Source: Peribacillus asahii
GTDB lineage: Bacteria > Bacillota > Bacilli > Bacillales > DSM-1321
DNA: 64,000 bases
Direction: 5' to 3'
NCBI RefSeq assembly: GCF_003570725.1
Contig: NZ_QWVS01000015.1
Location: 124,001-188,000 of the forward strand
Shown: one piece after another, positions 28,734-38,523 of the stretch
How positions within the stretch are numbered: the stretch's first letter is position 1
Layout of the letters: each line of letters opens with the position of its first letter
Program-made: the position numbers and the translations under genes
The notes under the pieces: generated by a model
What the model saw: the letters and a program-made list of their open reading frames with translations, nothing else
Database searches by the model: none
What the model was told of the DNA's origin: nothing

Positions 28734-29905
28734 GTCATGATGCACTATATATCCATTCAGAAGATTTATTAACATATAAATTTCGGGAAGATCATCCATT
28801 TAATCAAAAGCGGCTACAGCTAACACTTGATTTGTTACAAAAACATGGAGCGATAAATGATAGACAAATTATTCAACCACGAATGGCCACTATTGAAGAA
28901 TTAGAGCTCGTCCATGATGCTCAATATGTCCAAGCCGTCCAGCTTGCAGGTCAAGGACAGCTATCAATAGAAATTGCACAAAACTACGGAATCGGTACAG
29001 ATGATACACCGATTTTCAAAAATATGCATGAAGCAAGCGCACTTATTACAGGAGGTACGTTAACAGCTGTTGATGCTGTTATGACAGGACACGCCCTGCA
29101 TGCATTCAATCCAGGCGGCGGATTGCATCATGGCTTTCGCGGTAAGGCATCAGGCTTTTGTGTCTACAATGACTGTTCCGTTGCTATTAAATATTTACAA
29201 CACAAGTATAACGCACGTGTTTTATATGTTGATACCGACGCCCATCATGGGGATGGTGTACAGTGGTCCTTTTATGATGATCCTGATGTATGTACACTAT
29301 CCATTCATGAAACAGGACGCTACTTATTTCCTGGTACCGGAAACATAAATGAACGAGGTCAAGGAAAGGGCTATGGTTATTCCTTCAATATACCAGTCGA
29401 TGCCTTCACAGAAGATGAATCATGGCTTGATTGTTATCGCACATCATTGAGGGAAATTATGGACTTCTTTAAACCAGATGTCATCCTCACTCAAAATGGA
29501 GCAGATTCTCATTATTATGATCCGTTAACACATCTATCAGGAACAATGAAGATATATAAAGAGATTCCGAAACTTGCACATGAACTTGCTCACAAATATT
29601 GCGGAGGACGCTGGATTGCAGTTGGCGGAGGCGGCTACGATATTTATCGTGTTGTCCCTCGCGCCTGGTCGCTCGTCTGGCTTGAAATGACGAATAATTC
29701 AAACAATAGCGGTCCTCTTCCAAAAGACTGGATTAATCGTTGGCAACCGGAATCGGAAGAACTACTTCCAAGCGAATGGGACGATATGGACAACATCTAT
29801 GAGCCGATTCCGCGAAAAGCAGACATTACAGAAAAAAACGCTCAAACATTAGCTAAAGCGCTGCACCCGATTCGTTCATCTCAGAAAACTACGAATCAGT
29901 TTTAA
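28730..29905 (+). CDS. acuC: AcuC, zinc-dependent protein deacetylase
   Basis: Removes the acetyl group from acetylated AcsA and so reactivates it. 391 residues of the arginase/histone-deacetylase fold with the active-site elements GGGLHHGFRGKASGFCVYND, the zinc-binding DTDAHHGDGVQ, and QNGADSHYYDPL. The start ATG at 28730 overlaps the acuB stop as ATGA, with no good ribosome site of its own, so translation is probably coupled to acuB. An open frame runs nine codons further up but lies inside acuB. Confidence 0.96.
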   Translation: MSHDALYIHSEDLLTYKFREDHPFNQKRLQLTLDLLQKHGAINDRQIIQPRMATIEELELVHDAQYVQAVQLAGQGQLSIEIAQNYGIGTDDTPIFKNMHEASALITGGTLTAVDAVMTGHALHAFNPGGGLHHGFRGKASGFCVYNDCSVAIKYLQHKYNARVLYVDTDAHHGDGVQWSFYDDPDVCTLSIHETGRYLFPGTGNINERGQGKGYGYSFNIPVDAFTEDESWLDCYRTSLREIMDFFKPDVILTQNGADSHYYDPLTHLSGTMKIYKEIPKLAHELAHKYCGGRWIAVGGGGYDIYRVVPRAWSLVWLEMTNNSNNSGPLPKDWINRWQPESEELLPSEWDDMDNIYEPIPRKADITEKNAQTLAKALHPIRSSQKTTNQF

Positions 29906-29922
29906 ACTTGTAACAAATAGAG

Positions 29923-29950
29923 AAGCACTCGGACGTCCGAGTGCTTTTCA
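29923..29950. terminator. Bidirectional terminator between acuC and ccpA
   Basis: AGCACTCGGACGTCCGAGTGCT is a perfect palindrome followed by TTTT on the plus strand. It lies between the convergent genes. In B. subtilis motPS occupies this gap; it is absent here. Confidence 0.8.
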
Positions 29951-29984
29951 CTGACTTTTGATGTATGCGCGATTTCCTAACAGC

Positions 29985-30992
29985 TTATTTTGTAGATTGT
30001 CTCTCTTCAATTCGATGTGGCAGAATAACATTATCTAAGCCATTAACTTCTTCCTTGTTCATCAACTTCGTTAACAATCGCATCGCTACGGCACCAATGT
30101 CATAAAGTGGTTGAACGATTGTTGAAATTTGTGGACGCACCATTAAAGTTAATCGTGTGTTATCAAAGCTAATGACTTCAAAATCGTCAGGCACATGCAA
30201 ACCTTTATCTTGAGCTGCATGGACAATACCAAGCGCCATTTCATCTGCTGCTACAATAATAGCACTCGGCTTATCCGCCACTTCTACAAGCCTTTCAAAA
30301 CATTCAATACCTGAATTATAGGTATAGTCTCCTTCGACAATAAGTACATCATCAAAAGGAAGGTTTGCTTCTTGTAAACCACGTTTGTAACCTGCTATTT
30401 TTTGAATATTAATTGGATCAGTCAGATTACCCGAAACAAAAGCAATGCGTGTGTGCCCTTTCGCAGCAAAAGCTGACACGGCATCAAACGCTGCTGCTTC
30501 ATAATCAATATTTACCGATGGAATTTCATGTTTCGCCCCTTCTTCAATTGAACCAGCAAGAACAATTGGTACCGGTGAATTTTTAAATTCCTTCACATGC
30601 TCATCCGTGATATGACTGCCCATAAACACGATGCCATCAACTTGTTTCCCTAACATCGTATTTAATAAGTGAAATTCCTTATCTCTATTTTCATCCGAAT
30701 TACTTAAAATAATGTTGTATTTATACATCGTAGCGATATCTTCAATTCCTCGTGCTAACTCAGCAAAGAAAATGCTTGAAATATCAGGAATAATCACACC
30801 AACTGTCGTCGTTTTCTTGCTCGCAAGTCCTCTTGCTACCGCATTTGGTCGATATCCTAGGCGTTCAATAACATCTGATACTTTTTTTCTTGTGGCTGGT
30901 TTTACGTTTGGATTGCCATTTACTACGCGAGAAACCGTCGCCATGGAAACATTTGCTTCGCGGGCTACATCATAAATGGTTACATTATTCAT
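29985..30992 (-). CDS. ccpA: Catabolite control protein A
   Basis: LacI-family global regulator of carbon catabolite control that binds cre sites with HPr-Ser46-P. 335 residues; helix-turn-helix at 3-25 ([20 protein letters not shown]), hinge helix near 50-58 ([11 protein letters not shown]), then the periplasmic-binding-like core. The ATG at 30992 is nine bases after GGAGG and gives the standard N-terminus. Its likely targets in this window include ackA (cre at 2203) and the acetate genes. Upstream neighbour is aroA(G), as in B. subtilis. Confidence 0.98.
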   Translation of the reverse strand: MNNVTIYDVAREANVSMATVSRVVNGNPNVKPATRKKVSDVIERLGYRPNAVARGLASKKTTTVGVIIPDISSIFFAELARGIEDIATMYKYNIILSNSDENRDKEFHLLNTMLGKQVDGIVFMGSHITDEHVKEFKNSPVPIVLAGSIEEGAKHEIPSVNIDYEAAAFDAVSAFAAKGHTRIAFVSGNLTDPINIQKIAGYKRGLQEANLPFDDVLIVEGDYTYNSGIECFERLVEVADKPSAIIVAADEMALGIVHAAQDKGLHVPDDFEVISFDNTRLTLMVRPQISTIVQPLYDIGAVAMRLLTKLMNKEEVNGLDNVILPHRIEERQSTK

Positions 30993-31260
30993 AATCCCAT
31001 TCCTCCATTTCAATTATTTTCTCCATTAAAGACTACAATTATTTTGATTTTCGTTTTATCTGTATCTAAACATATTTATTTAGTTCTTAAACTATGTGAA
31101 TAAATGCACAAACAAAGTTTGCAAATGATTAATCCTATTATGATATTTATCATACGATAGACGTTTCTTTCCTGCAATTACTTTATTCTTTTTAAAGCTC
31201 CTATTAGTTGATTTTCGATTTATTCCGTAAGAAACCAAAGTTTGATACCCTAACAATCTA
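30993..31260. other. Gap upstream of ccpA, nothing recognised
   Basis: AT-rich, no reading frame. It must hold the ccpA promoter, but I see no convincing -35/-10 pair. Confidence 0.4.
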
Positions 31261-31294
31261 CAAAAAGGCCCTTACTGTAAATAGTAAGGACCTT
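31261..31294 (-). terminator. aroA(G) terminator
   Basis: Minus-strand AAGGTCCTTACT-atttac-AGTAAGGGCCTT with TTTTTG tail. Confidence 0.85.
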
Positions 31295-31312
31295 ACTAGT
31301 TGCTATTTTCTA

Positions 31313-32389
31313 TTAAACCGTCACCCAGTTTAAACGTTTAATTTCATCATAAAATGCATCGAATTGCTTCAAATCCATTTGCTGTGCTGAATCAGATAGA
31401 GCAACAGCTGGATCCGGATGCACTTCAGCCATCACGCCATCTGCTCCAATAGCAAGTGCTGCCTTTGCTGCCGGAAGTAAAAGATCACGACGTCCTGTTG
31501 AATGCGTTACATCAACCAATACAGGTAAATGCGTTTCTTGTTTTAAAATTGGTACAGCTGTAATATCTAACGTATTTCTTGTCGCTTTCTCATACGTACG
31601 GATTCCGCGCTCACAAAGAATGATATTGCTGTTTCCCTGTGCCATAATGTATTCCGCAGCATGAATGTATTCATCGATTGTTTCTGACATACCACGTTTT
31701 AAAAGAACAGGCTTCTTCGTTGAACCAGCCGCTTTTAACAAGTCAAAGTTTTGTGCATTACGAGCACCAATTTGAATTACATCGATGTAATCAAGTGCCG
31801 TTTCGATATCATCTGTACTTACAATCTCACTAATGACGGCTAATCCATATTCATCTGCAACTCTTTTTAAAATTTGAAGTCCTTCAAGACCAAGTCCTTG
31901 GAAGTCATATGGAGATGTACGTGGCTTGTACGCACCACCGCGCATTAATTTTAAGCCTTTTGCCTTAATTGCTGCTGCAACAGCTGCTGTTTGTTCATAC
32001 GATTCAACCGCACAAGGTCCGAAAATAAAACTTGGAACTCCATTACCAATTAATTCACCATTTAAATTGATAATCGTATCTTCTTGTTTCTGTTTTCTAG
32101 ACACAAGCAATGCTTTCTTTTTATTTTCATCTTGAATATCTAATCCAAGTTTAAAAATTTCTTTAAAAATATGCTTAATAGACGCAAGATCTAATGGTCC
32201 TTCATGTTTCTCCTCAATGAGATCTAGCATTTTTCTTTCACGAACTGGATCGTAACGGTTTACACCTTGCTTTTCTTTTACTCGGCCAATTTCTTGAGCG
32301 AGTTCAGCTCGTTGATTAATAAGATGTAATAACTGAAGATTAATCTCGTCTAGTTGATCACGTAGTACGTCAAGCTCCTTGTTGCTCAT
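31313..32389 (-). CDS. aroA: Bifunctional chorismate mutase / DAHP synthase
   Basis: First enzyme of the shikimate pathway fused to an AroQ-type chorismate mutase. Residues 1-85 are the mutase helix bundle ([20 protein letters not shown] then [10 protein letters not shown]), which acts as the feedback sensor for prephenate and chorismate. Residues 100-358 are the DAHP synthase barrel with [29 protein letters not shown] and the metal-binding [10 protein letters not shown]. In B. subtilis this gene is called aroA (aroG elsewhere). ccpA follows it downstream on the same strand, separated by a terminator. Confidence 0.97.
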   Translation of the reverse strand: MSNKELDVLRDQLDEINLQLLHLINQRAELAQEIGRVKEKQGVNRYDPVRERKMLDLIEEKHEGPLDLASIKHIFKEIFKLGLDIQDENKKKALLVSRKQKQEDTIINLNGELIGNGVPSFIFGPCAVESYEQTAAVAAAIKAKGLKLMRGGAYKPRTSPYDFQGLGLEGLQILKRVADEYGLAVISEIVSTDDIETALDYIDVIQIGARNAQNFDLLKAAGSTKKPVLLKRGMSETIDEYIHAAEYIMAQGNSNIILCERGIRTYEKATRNTLDITAVPILKQETHLPVLVDVTHSTGRRDLLLPAAKAALAIGADGVMAEVHPDPAVALSDSAQQMDLKQFDAFYDEIKRLNWVTV

Positions 32390-32631
32390 TACAAATCCAT
32401 CCTTCCGTTTTTAAATTAGCACTGGACCAATTATTCTTAATCATCATAGGATTTCGAAAATTTCAATTCATTATTAGCCAGCCTTATTTTCTTCATATAT
32501 TTTGCCATATTTCATGTATAATTGAAATTATTATAAATGATAAGAACCTAAATGTCACTTAATTTTTACTTTATCAATTAAACGCTTTTAAGCATTAAAG
32601 AATGATTTTCACAAAAGAAGGTGTCAGCTAT

Positions 32632-34776
32632 ATGACAGAAACATTATTTGCCCTCGATATTGGAACAAGATCTGTTGTAGGCATTATATTAGAAAAATTA
32701 TCAGAAAGCTATAAAATTATTGATATTTTATCACAAGAACATGCAGAACGAGCAATGCTGGACGGACAGATTCATGATGTCACGGCCGTTGCTAAAATCA
32801 TTCAACAAATTAAAGAGCAACTTGAAGAAAAGCATGGACCTCTAAAGAAAGTGTCTGTTGCGGCAGCGGGACGAGCACTCAAAACAGAAAAAGCGACAAT
32901 AACTATGAATATTAAAGGAAAGCCTATGCTATCACATGAAGATATTCTTCACCTCGAATTCAGTGCCGTTCAAGAAGCTCAATATCTAGTAGCTCAAAAG
33001 AATCAAACCAATTCCACTTATTACGGTGTTGGTTATTCCGTTTTATACTATCGACTAGATGGACAAGAGATTGGAAGCTTAATCGACCAAACTGGTGAAG
33101 AAGCATCTGTTGAAATTATTGCAACATTTCTTCCAAAAGTGGTCATTGAATCTTTGCTTGCGGCTTTGAAACGAGCTGGTTTAGAAATGCAAGCTTTAAC
33201 ACTCGAACCCATTGCTGCTATCAATGTATTGATTCCACCATCTATGCGCCGCTTAAATGTAGCATTGGTTGATATTGGCGCTGGAACGTCCGATATTGCT
33301 TTAACAGATTCAGGCACAGTCATTGCCTATGGAATGGTACCAATCGCTGGTGACGAGATTACGGAAGCGATTAGCGACCATTTATTACTCGACTTTCCAC
33401 TTGCAGAAGAAGCGAAACGGAAGCTTATAACGAATGATGTGATTACAGTGACGGATATTCTTGGCTTTCAGGTCGATGTATCCAAAGAAGAAATCCTTCA
33501 CAATATTCAGCCTGCGCTCAATCGTTTGGCTGATTCTATTAGTCAAGAAATTCTTGAATTAAATAATGGGAAGGCTCCTAAAGCTGTCATGCTTGTGGGC
33601 GGAGGCAGTCAGACCCCTGAACTAACAAAACTCATCGCTAAACGACTGGCTTTACCAGAAAATCGCGTCGCTATTCGCGGAATTGAAGCGATACAACATG
33701 TACAGTTCTCTGCTCATGTACATACAGGGCCTGAGCTTGTGACGCCGATTGGCATTGCTATTGCAGCGAATAAAAGCCCCATTCAATATATGAGCATTCT
33801 CGTAAACGGACAGCCTATCCGTCTATTTGATATGGAACAAACAAACGTTTCTGATTGCTTGCTTACTGCTGGTATTAAGTTGAATAAACTATATGGAAAG
33901 CCTGGAATGGCTAAAATCGTGCACTTTAATGGACAGCAAATTACCATACCTGGTGAACATGGAACTCCTCCAAAAATTTTATTAAACGGAGTAGAAATTG
34001 CCCTTGATGCAGCAGTCAAAAACGAAGATATCATCGAAGTGACAAAAGGAGAAGATGGCCATACGGCTACATTATGTATTCATGACCTGATTGATCATAT
34101 ACCAAGTAAAAAAGTAACGATAAACGGCGTGACCTATATAATAGAAGCAACCATTGCAAGAAATGGATCGATTGTGACGAGGAAAGAATTCATCGAAGAT
34201 CATGATGTTATTACATGCTCAATCCCAGAAACCATTGAAGAACTATTGCAGACACTGCAATTACATGAGTTACTGCGCTTAATACAGCCGTTTCAAATTG
34301 ATTTAAACGAAAAAATACATAAAGCTCCTAGCATTAAAGGATGTATTTATAAAAATAACATAGAAGTAAAAGAAAGAACTAGTTTTGAGGACGGCGATAT
34401 TATTCAGGTCTTACCCCCAAAGTCATTAACGCTAGTAGAACTAGCCGAAGCTCTAGATATTCAACTTACATACTCCATTCCAATCACGTTTAACGGAAAT
34501 AAGGTAATCTTAACAAAATCTTTAGCCGAATTTTTCCGCGGGGAAACACGATTATCGCCATCCGACATGATTCAAGTTGGAGAGAACTTAAGCTATGTGC
34601 AGCATAAACTGGAACCGTTTATCTTTCAAGATTTGTTCCGACATGTGGATATTGATATGCCGCAACATACTTCCAGCCGGTTTATTTTAATGAAGAATAA
34701 TCAAGAAGCAACCTTCCATGAAACATTAGCGCCTGGGGATCAATTAAAGATTCTTTGGCCAACAACGATTCAATAA
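32632..34776 (+). CDS. FtsA/PilM-like actin-fold protein with C-terminal beta-grasp-like repeats
   Basis: 714-residue protein. Residues 1-350 are an actin/Hsp70-fold ATPase of the FtsA-PilM type: phosphate 1 FALDIGTRSVVG, phosphate 2 VALVDIGAGTSDIAL near 210 and the adenosine motif AVMLVGGGSQTPEL near 318. Residues 385-714 have at least five repeats of a pattern NG-x-x-I-x-L ... ED-x-D-x-I-x-V (examples ILLNGVEIAL, VKNEDIIEV, CIYKNNIEVKE, FEDGDIIQVLP, LAPGDQLKILW), which looks like tandem ubiquitin-like or SLBB-like beta-grasp domains. No transmembrane segment. The ATG at 32632 has AAGGTG upstream. B. subtilis has no gene here. Function unknown; the real FtsA lies elsewhere. Confidence 0.8.
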   Translation: MTETLFALDIGTRSVVGIILEKLSESYKIIDILSQEHAERAMLDGQIHDVTAVAKIIQQIKEQLEEKHGPLKKVSVAAAGRALKTEKATITMNIKGKPMLSHEDILHLEFSAVQEAQYLVAQKNQTNSTYYGVGYSVLYYRLDGQEIGSLIDQTGEEASVEIIATFLPKVVIESLLAALKRAGLEMQALTLEPIAAINVLIPPSMRRLNVALVDIGAGTSDIALTDSGTVIAYGMVPIAGDEITEAISDHLLLDFPLAEEAKRKLITNDVITVTDILGFQVDVSKEEILHNIQPALNRLADSISQEILELNNGKAPKAVMLVGGGSQTPELTKLIAKRLALPENRVAIRGIEAIQHVQFSAHVHTGPELVTPIGIAIAANKSPIQYMSILVNGQPIRLFDMEQTNVSDCLLTAGIKLNKLYGKPGMAKIVHFNGQQITIPGEHGTPPKILLNGVEIALDAAVKNEDIIEVTKGEDGHTATLCIHDLIDHIPSKKVTINGVTYIIEATIARNGSIVTRKEFIEDHDVITCSIPETIEELLQTLQLHELLRLIQPFQIDLNEKIHKAPSIKGCIYKNNIEVKERTSFEDGDIIQVLPPKSLTLVELAEALDIQLTYSIPITFNGNKVILTKSLAEFFRGETRLSPSDMIQVGENLSYVQHKLEPFIFQDLFRHVDIDMPQHTSSRFILMKNNQEATFHETLAPGDQLKILWPTTIQ

Positions 34777-34858
34777 GAAAAGCGGAACCGGCTCGTTCAG
34801 ATCACGTAGAAAATAGAAAGAGGCCCAAAAAGGAGCTCTTTGCCTTTTGGTGACTCTT
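34777..34858 (+). repeat. Left half of a palindromic repeat/terminator interrupted by the IS element
   Basis: Contains AAAAGCGGAACCGGCT and AGATCACG, whose complements CGTGATCT and AGCCGGT occur at 37387-37401 on the other side of the insertion. Also the inner stem AAGAGGCCCAAAAAGG / CCTTTTGGTGACTCTT. Joined across the insertion, the stem would run into ATCTTTTT, as in a terminator. Confidence 0.55.
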
Positions 34859-34995
34859 TGTAAACGATAAACTAGAATCAACAGTTTTCCTAAAATAGAA
34901 ATAAACAGATTTCAACAAATAAGATTAAACAGTTCCCCATTACATGATCACTTTTAATAAACTAAATGTAGTCTATTGAAAGTGAGGAATTAGGA

Positions 34996-36540
34996 GTGAA
35001 CCGTTTTATGATTTACATCGAGATCCATCGACTATACAAAGAGGGTTTCTCAAAGAGTGCTATTTCTAGAAAACTGAATATATCGAGAAATAGGGTGATA
35101 GATTATTTGAATAAGAGTCCGGGGGATTTTGAAGAATTTCTTAGTTCATTAAGGACACGGGAGAAGAAGTTAGACCTGTATCAGCGAGAAATATTAGATT
35201 GGCTTAGAGAATATCCAGATCTTACTGGTGCTCAAGTATATGATTGGCTAGAGGAGAAATTGGGAGTTAAAAATGTTAGTGAAAATACTGTGCGTAATTA
35301 CTTAAATGAGATGAGAGATTTTTATCACATTCCAAAAACAAATGTAAGTCGCACATACTCTTCTGTTCCTGAGCTTCCAATGGGCCAACAAGCACAAGTG
35401 GACTTTGGTCAGACTGTTGTGAAGGATAAACAAGGAAATAATAAACGGCTCTACTTTATCGCTTTCGTGCTTTCGCATTCGAGATATAAATATGTTGAGT
35501 GGCTGGATCGTCCATTCCGAACCAGCGATGTCATTCGTATGCATGAGAATGCTTTTCACTATTTTGAGGGAATGACGGAAGAAATGGTGTATGATCAGGA
35601 TGCGCTTTTAGCAGTCAGTGAAAATGCAGGAGACCTTATCATGACCTCTGAATTCACAAAGTATCATCAAGTACGCCAATTCCATATTTATCTTTGTAGA
35701 AAGAGTGATCCAGAATCGAAAGGTAAAATTGAACAAGTTGTTAAATTCGTTAAAAACAACTTCAGTAAAAACAGGATATTTGGCAGCCTAGCAGATTGGA
35801 ACCTTTCTTGTCAGGCATGGTTAAAACGGACAGGAAACTATAAAGTTCATCATAATACAAAAAAGAGACCTTCTGAAGTGCACGCCCTGGAAAAGCAACA
35901 CTTAAAGAAAGTCTCTGGTACTTACATATTTGAGAATGTTCTCGTACCTAGTATAACAAGAACGATACAAAAGGACAATGTCATTCGATACGAAGGAAAC
36001 CGATACAGTGTCCCACGAGGGACATACAGACCTGATGCCCCTAATATTGCCTATCTTCAAGTGGATGAAAACGATCTATACATTCGTCTTAAACAGACAG
36101 GCTCTATATTGGCGAAGCATCGAATATCACAAGGGAAAGGTCTTGTCATATCAGATCCTTCACATCGTGAAAGGAGTACATCTAAGAGAGAGATGTTAAT
36201 TCTCCAAATAGAGGAAGTTTTTATAGATAAAGAAAACTTCCAATGGCTGATTGAGCAATTAAAAAGGAGATATCCTCGCCATTTAATCGATCAATTAAAG
36301 GTTCTTCAAGGCACTATCAAGAGTTACCCGAATCATATCGAACAAGCACTTATAGAAATGAGAAGGCTCAAGATGACTAGTGCAAATGATTTTAGAGATA
36401 TTGCACACTCTCTTTTTGTGCAATCCCAAAAAGCATCTCCTTCAGCTATTGAACTGAATCAGAAATATAAAGACCTTGTCGCACCAGAACGTTCTGAAGA
36501 CATTTATTTAAAAGTCTTGGCTGGAGGTAAAAATGAATGA
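34996..36540 (+). CDS. istA: IS21-family transposase IstA
   Basis: 514-residue DDE transposase. Helix-turn-helix at about 19-38 (SKSAISRKLNISRNRVIDYL). Catalytic triad candidates: Asp136 (QAQVDFGQ), Asp200 (MVYDQD) and Glu246 (ESKGKIEQVVKF), the D-D-E spacing of IS21. The C-terminal Mu-like beta domain (NRYSVPRGTY) is present. Start is GTG at 34996, eight bases after GAGG. istB follows with an ATGA overlap, suggesting translational coupling. Confidence 0.95.
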   Translation: MNRFMIYIEIHRLYKEGFSKSAISRKLNISRNRVIDYLNKSPGDFEEFLSSLRTREKKLDLYQREILDWLREYPDLTGAQVYDWLEEKLGVKNVSENTVRNYLNEMRDFYHIPKTNVSRTYSSVPELPMGQQAQVDFGQTVVKDKQGNNKRLYFIAFVLSHSRYKYVEWLDRPFRTSDVIRMHENAFHYFEGMTEEMVYDQDALLAVSENAGDLIMTSEFTKYHQVRQFHIYLCRKSDPESKGKIEQVVKFVKNNFSKNRIFGSLADWNLSCQAWLKRTGNYKVHHNTKKRPSEVHALEKQHLKKVSGTYIFENVLVPSITRTIQKDNVIRYEGNRYSVPRGTYRPDAPNIAYLQVDENDLYIRLKQTGSILAKHRISQGKGLVISDPSHRERSTSKREMLILQIEEVFIDKENFQWLIEQLKRRYPRHLIDQLKVLQGTIKSYPNHIEQALIEMRRLKMTSANDFRDIAHSLFVQSQKASPSAIELNQKYKDLVAPERSEDIYLKVLAGGKNE

Positions 36541-37310
36541 ACCATCCGTTTGAAGAATTACAAGATAAATGCCGCACTCTGCGTCTCGCAGAGACGGCTA
36601 AGGAACTACCAACCCTCCTTCGGGAGGCAGAATCTAAAAATTGGACGTATCACGAACTTATTTTTAATCTATTAAACTATGAAATCCATTGTAGAGAGAT
36701 CAAAAGTATTGAAAGGCTAATGAAATGGGCTGAGTTCCCAGAAAAAATGACCTTTGAGAGCTACGACTTGAAAGAACAATCTGCCGTAGGAGAGAAACAA
36801 CTCAATGTATTAAAGGAGTTAAATTGGATTGATGAGTACTTTACATTAATCATGATGGGACCAACTGGTGCAGGTAAAACCCATTTATCCATTGCTTTAG
36901 GTATCCATGCCGTAGAGAAAGGTTACCAAGTATCCTTTGTCTCCATGAGTCAGCTTATGTATATCCTAAAATCTAGGGAATATATAAGTAAATCTAAGAC
37001 TCGTTATAAAAGGATTATCACTTCGGATTTAATCATTATTGATGACGTTATGTATATGACGTATGAGGCCGAGGAAGGAAATCTATTCTTTCAGTTTATT
37101 TATGACCTATACGACAAGGCAGCTTTCATATTAACCTCTAATAAAGGACCAGGAGAGTGGGGGAAGTTTCTAGGTGACCCCACTCTAACAACAGCCATCC
37201 TAGATCGTCTCTTACATCGGAGTGAGATTTTGACCTTCGATAAAGAGGCAGACAGTATTCGAATGAAATATAGAAAAGTATTATTTGATTCTCAAACTGT
37301 TGAATCTTAA
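36537..37310 (+). CDS. istB: IS21-family helper ATPase IstB
   Basis: 257-residue AAA+ ATPase that selects target DNA and stimulates IstA. Walker A GPTGAGKT at 108-115, Walker B LIIIDDVMYM near 165, sensor-1 like ILTSNKGPGEW near 198, and an arginine finger candidate in AILDRLLHRSE. Its start overlaps the istA stop by four bases. Full length for the family. Confidence 0.95.
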   Translation: MNHPFEELQDKCRTLRLAETAKELPTLLREAESKNWTYHELIFNLLNYEIHCREIKSIERLMKWAEFPEKMTFESYDLKEQSAVGEKQLNVLKELNWIDEYFTLIMMGPTGAGKTHLSIALGIHAVEKGYQVSFVSMSQLMYILKSREYISKSKTRYKRIITSDLIIIDDVMYMTYEAEEGNLFFQFIYDLYDKAAFILTSNKGPGEWGKFLGDPTLTTAILDRLLHRSEILTFDKEADSIRMKYRKVLFDSQTVES

Positions 37311-37370
37311 TTGTAGAAAACCGTTGTAACTTATTTTTGGAAAACTGTTTAATTCTACTTGACGGTTACA

Positions 37371-37568
37371 CTCTTATCTTTTTCACCGTGATCTAGCCGG
37401 TGGAGCTAGACAATAGGAAAAGCAGATGCCTTGTTTAGCTGACAACTACACACTCATTGATTTAGCTGCTATTCACTAAAACTACTAAAGCAAATGCTGC
37501 TTGAAGAACACTTATCTTCTCCACCGTTTCATGAAGTGAAAAGTCAAAACGTCCTATAATAGCGAAAC
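37371..37568 (+). other. Right flank of IS insertion: repeat half and unexplained sequence
   Basis: 37371-37431 holds the target duplication CTCTT, the tract ATCTTTTT, the second arm CGTGATCTAGCCGG and GGAGCTAGACAATAGG of the interrupted palindrome. The rest up to 37568 has no reading frame or clear hairpin that I recognise. Confidence 0.5.
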
Positions 37569-37612
37569 GCAAAAAAGGTTGATTCAAAAGTACTTGAATC
37601 AACCTTTTTATG
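37569..37612 (-). terminator. ytxJ terminator
   Basis: Minus-strand stem AAAAAGGTTGATTCAAGTAC / TTGAATCAACCTTTTTT after ytxJ; also gives T run in the other direction. Confidence 0.88.
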
Positions 37613-37614
37613 AC

Positions 37615-37941
37615 TTACTTCGGTAAATTTTCCGTTAAAGACTCATTTTTAATTCTCCAATGAGAATCATTCCATGTTGGTTTTCCTTGCTTAAAGAAAA
37701 TCGCTTGTGGAGATTGGTGCTTAATATCAAATGTTTCAGCAATATAGTTAGAAAGCGGGCGTGCTTCCTGTACAGCTAAGTAGGCTGTCGCTAATTGTGG
37801 GTGCTCAGCAATAAAGGTTTGATATTCTTCAAATGCCTCTGCACTTACTGGACACGTTAAGCTATGTTTAAAAAATAATACCGTGTCGTTTTGAAGTAAC
37901 TCATTAAATTGCTCTTCTGTTTCAATTTTCGTTAATGTCAT
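37615..37941 (-). CDS. ytxJ: Bacilliredoxin-like general stress protein YtxJ
   Basis: 108-residue thioredoxin-fold protein with a single active cysteine, Cys30, in LTCPVS, typical of YtxJ/BrxC monothiol bacilliredoxins that remove bacillithiol from proteins after oxidative stress. The ATG at 37941 is ten bases after AAAGGGG and gives the B. subtilis length of 108; an in-frame start seven codons up lacks a site. Last gene of the ytxGHJ operon, about 95 bases after ytxH. Confidence 0.93.
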   Translation of the reverse strand: MTLTKIETEEQFNELLQNDTVLFFKHSLTCPVSAEAFEEYQTFIAEHPQLATAYLAVQEARPLSNYIAETFDIKHQSPQAIFFKQGKPTWNDSHWRIKNESLTENLPK

Positions 37942-38035
37942 TGGTGAATGAACCCCTTTCATTTTTCACATTTCATAATAAAGCGGTGAAGTTATCGTAC
38001 CACTTCACCGCGCTATCTGACAAATGATTCAACTT

Positions 38036-38497
38036 TTAAGACTGAAGCTCTTTTTCCGTTTCATCAAAGGCTTGCTGTGCTTCATCAAGCTTTATTTGTA
38101 CCTCTTCTTCAAGTGTACTTGCAATATCCGCCTCACTCGTTGCTGCGGGTTCGCTTTCCCCCGCTTCAACTTCAAGTTCTTCTACCGCTTTCTCTGCCCT
38201 TAAGCTCCTCACTTTGCCAACTATGGCTGATGACTTGCTTGTGACAAGTTCAGTTACATTGTTTTTCTTTTCTCTAGCGGTTTCTGTAAGATCTTGACGG
38301 AGTTTTCCTGTTTTTTCTGATATTACCCTAGCTTGCTCAGTAATATCGTTTCTTAAGTCTCTCCCTGCTTTAGGAGCAACAAATAGAGCTGTTGCTGCAC
38401 CAAGCATACCACCTATTAAAGCACCGATAATAAAATCTTTTGAATTGATGGAGTTGCGATCTTCCTCATACGTTTTTTGAACTTCTTTCTGAGTCAT
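38036..38497 (-). CDS. ytxH: YtxH, gas-vesicle-like stress protein
   Basis: 153-residue protein with one membrane segment at about 21-45 containing IGALIGGMLGAATALFVAPK followed by GRDLRNDI, the YtxH/GvpP signature, then an amphipathic alpha-helical tail rich in Glu, Ala and Lys. Of the two in-frame ATGs, that at 38497 is better spaced (seven bases) from AAAGGAG. Member of the sigma-B/sigma-H stress operon in B. subtilis; precise function unknown. It starts 26 bases after ytxG. Confidence 0.92.
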   Translation of the reverse strand: MTQKEVQKTYEEDRNSINSKDFIIGALIGGMLGAATALFVAPKAGRDLRNDITEQARVISEKTGKLRQDLTETAREKKNNVTELVTSKSSAIVGKVRSLRAEKAVEELEVEAGESEPAATSEADIASTLEEEVQIKLDEAQQAFDETEKELQS

Positions 38498-38523
38498 AGC
38501 CATTCTCCTTTCAATTTTAAAAA

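Larger units (their letters stand above)
34859..37370 (+). mobile_element. Complete IS21-family insertion sequence
   Basis: 2512 bases bounded by imperfect inverted repeats starting TGTAAACG at the left and, read inward on the minus strand, TGTAACCG at the right; both contain TAGAAT and AACAGTTTTCC. The target CTCTT is duplicated at 34854-34858 and 37371-37375. Inside the left end the motif TAAACAG recurs (near 34880, 34905 and 34930), like the multiple transposase sites of IS21. The two genes istA and istB are intact and overlap by four bases, so the element may still be active. Confidence 0.96.

Noticed and set aside
37371-37568. Second gene or a toxin-antitoxin unit after the IS element
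   Set aside because: No open frame with a ribosome site; only the palindrome half and AT-rich sequence.
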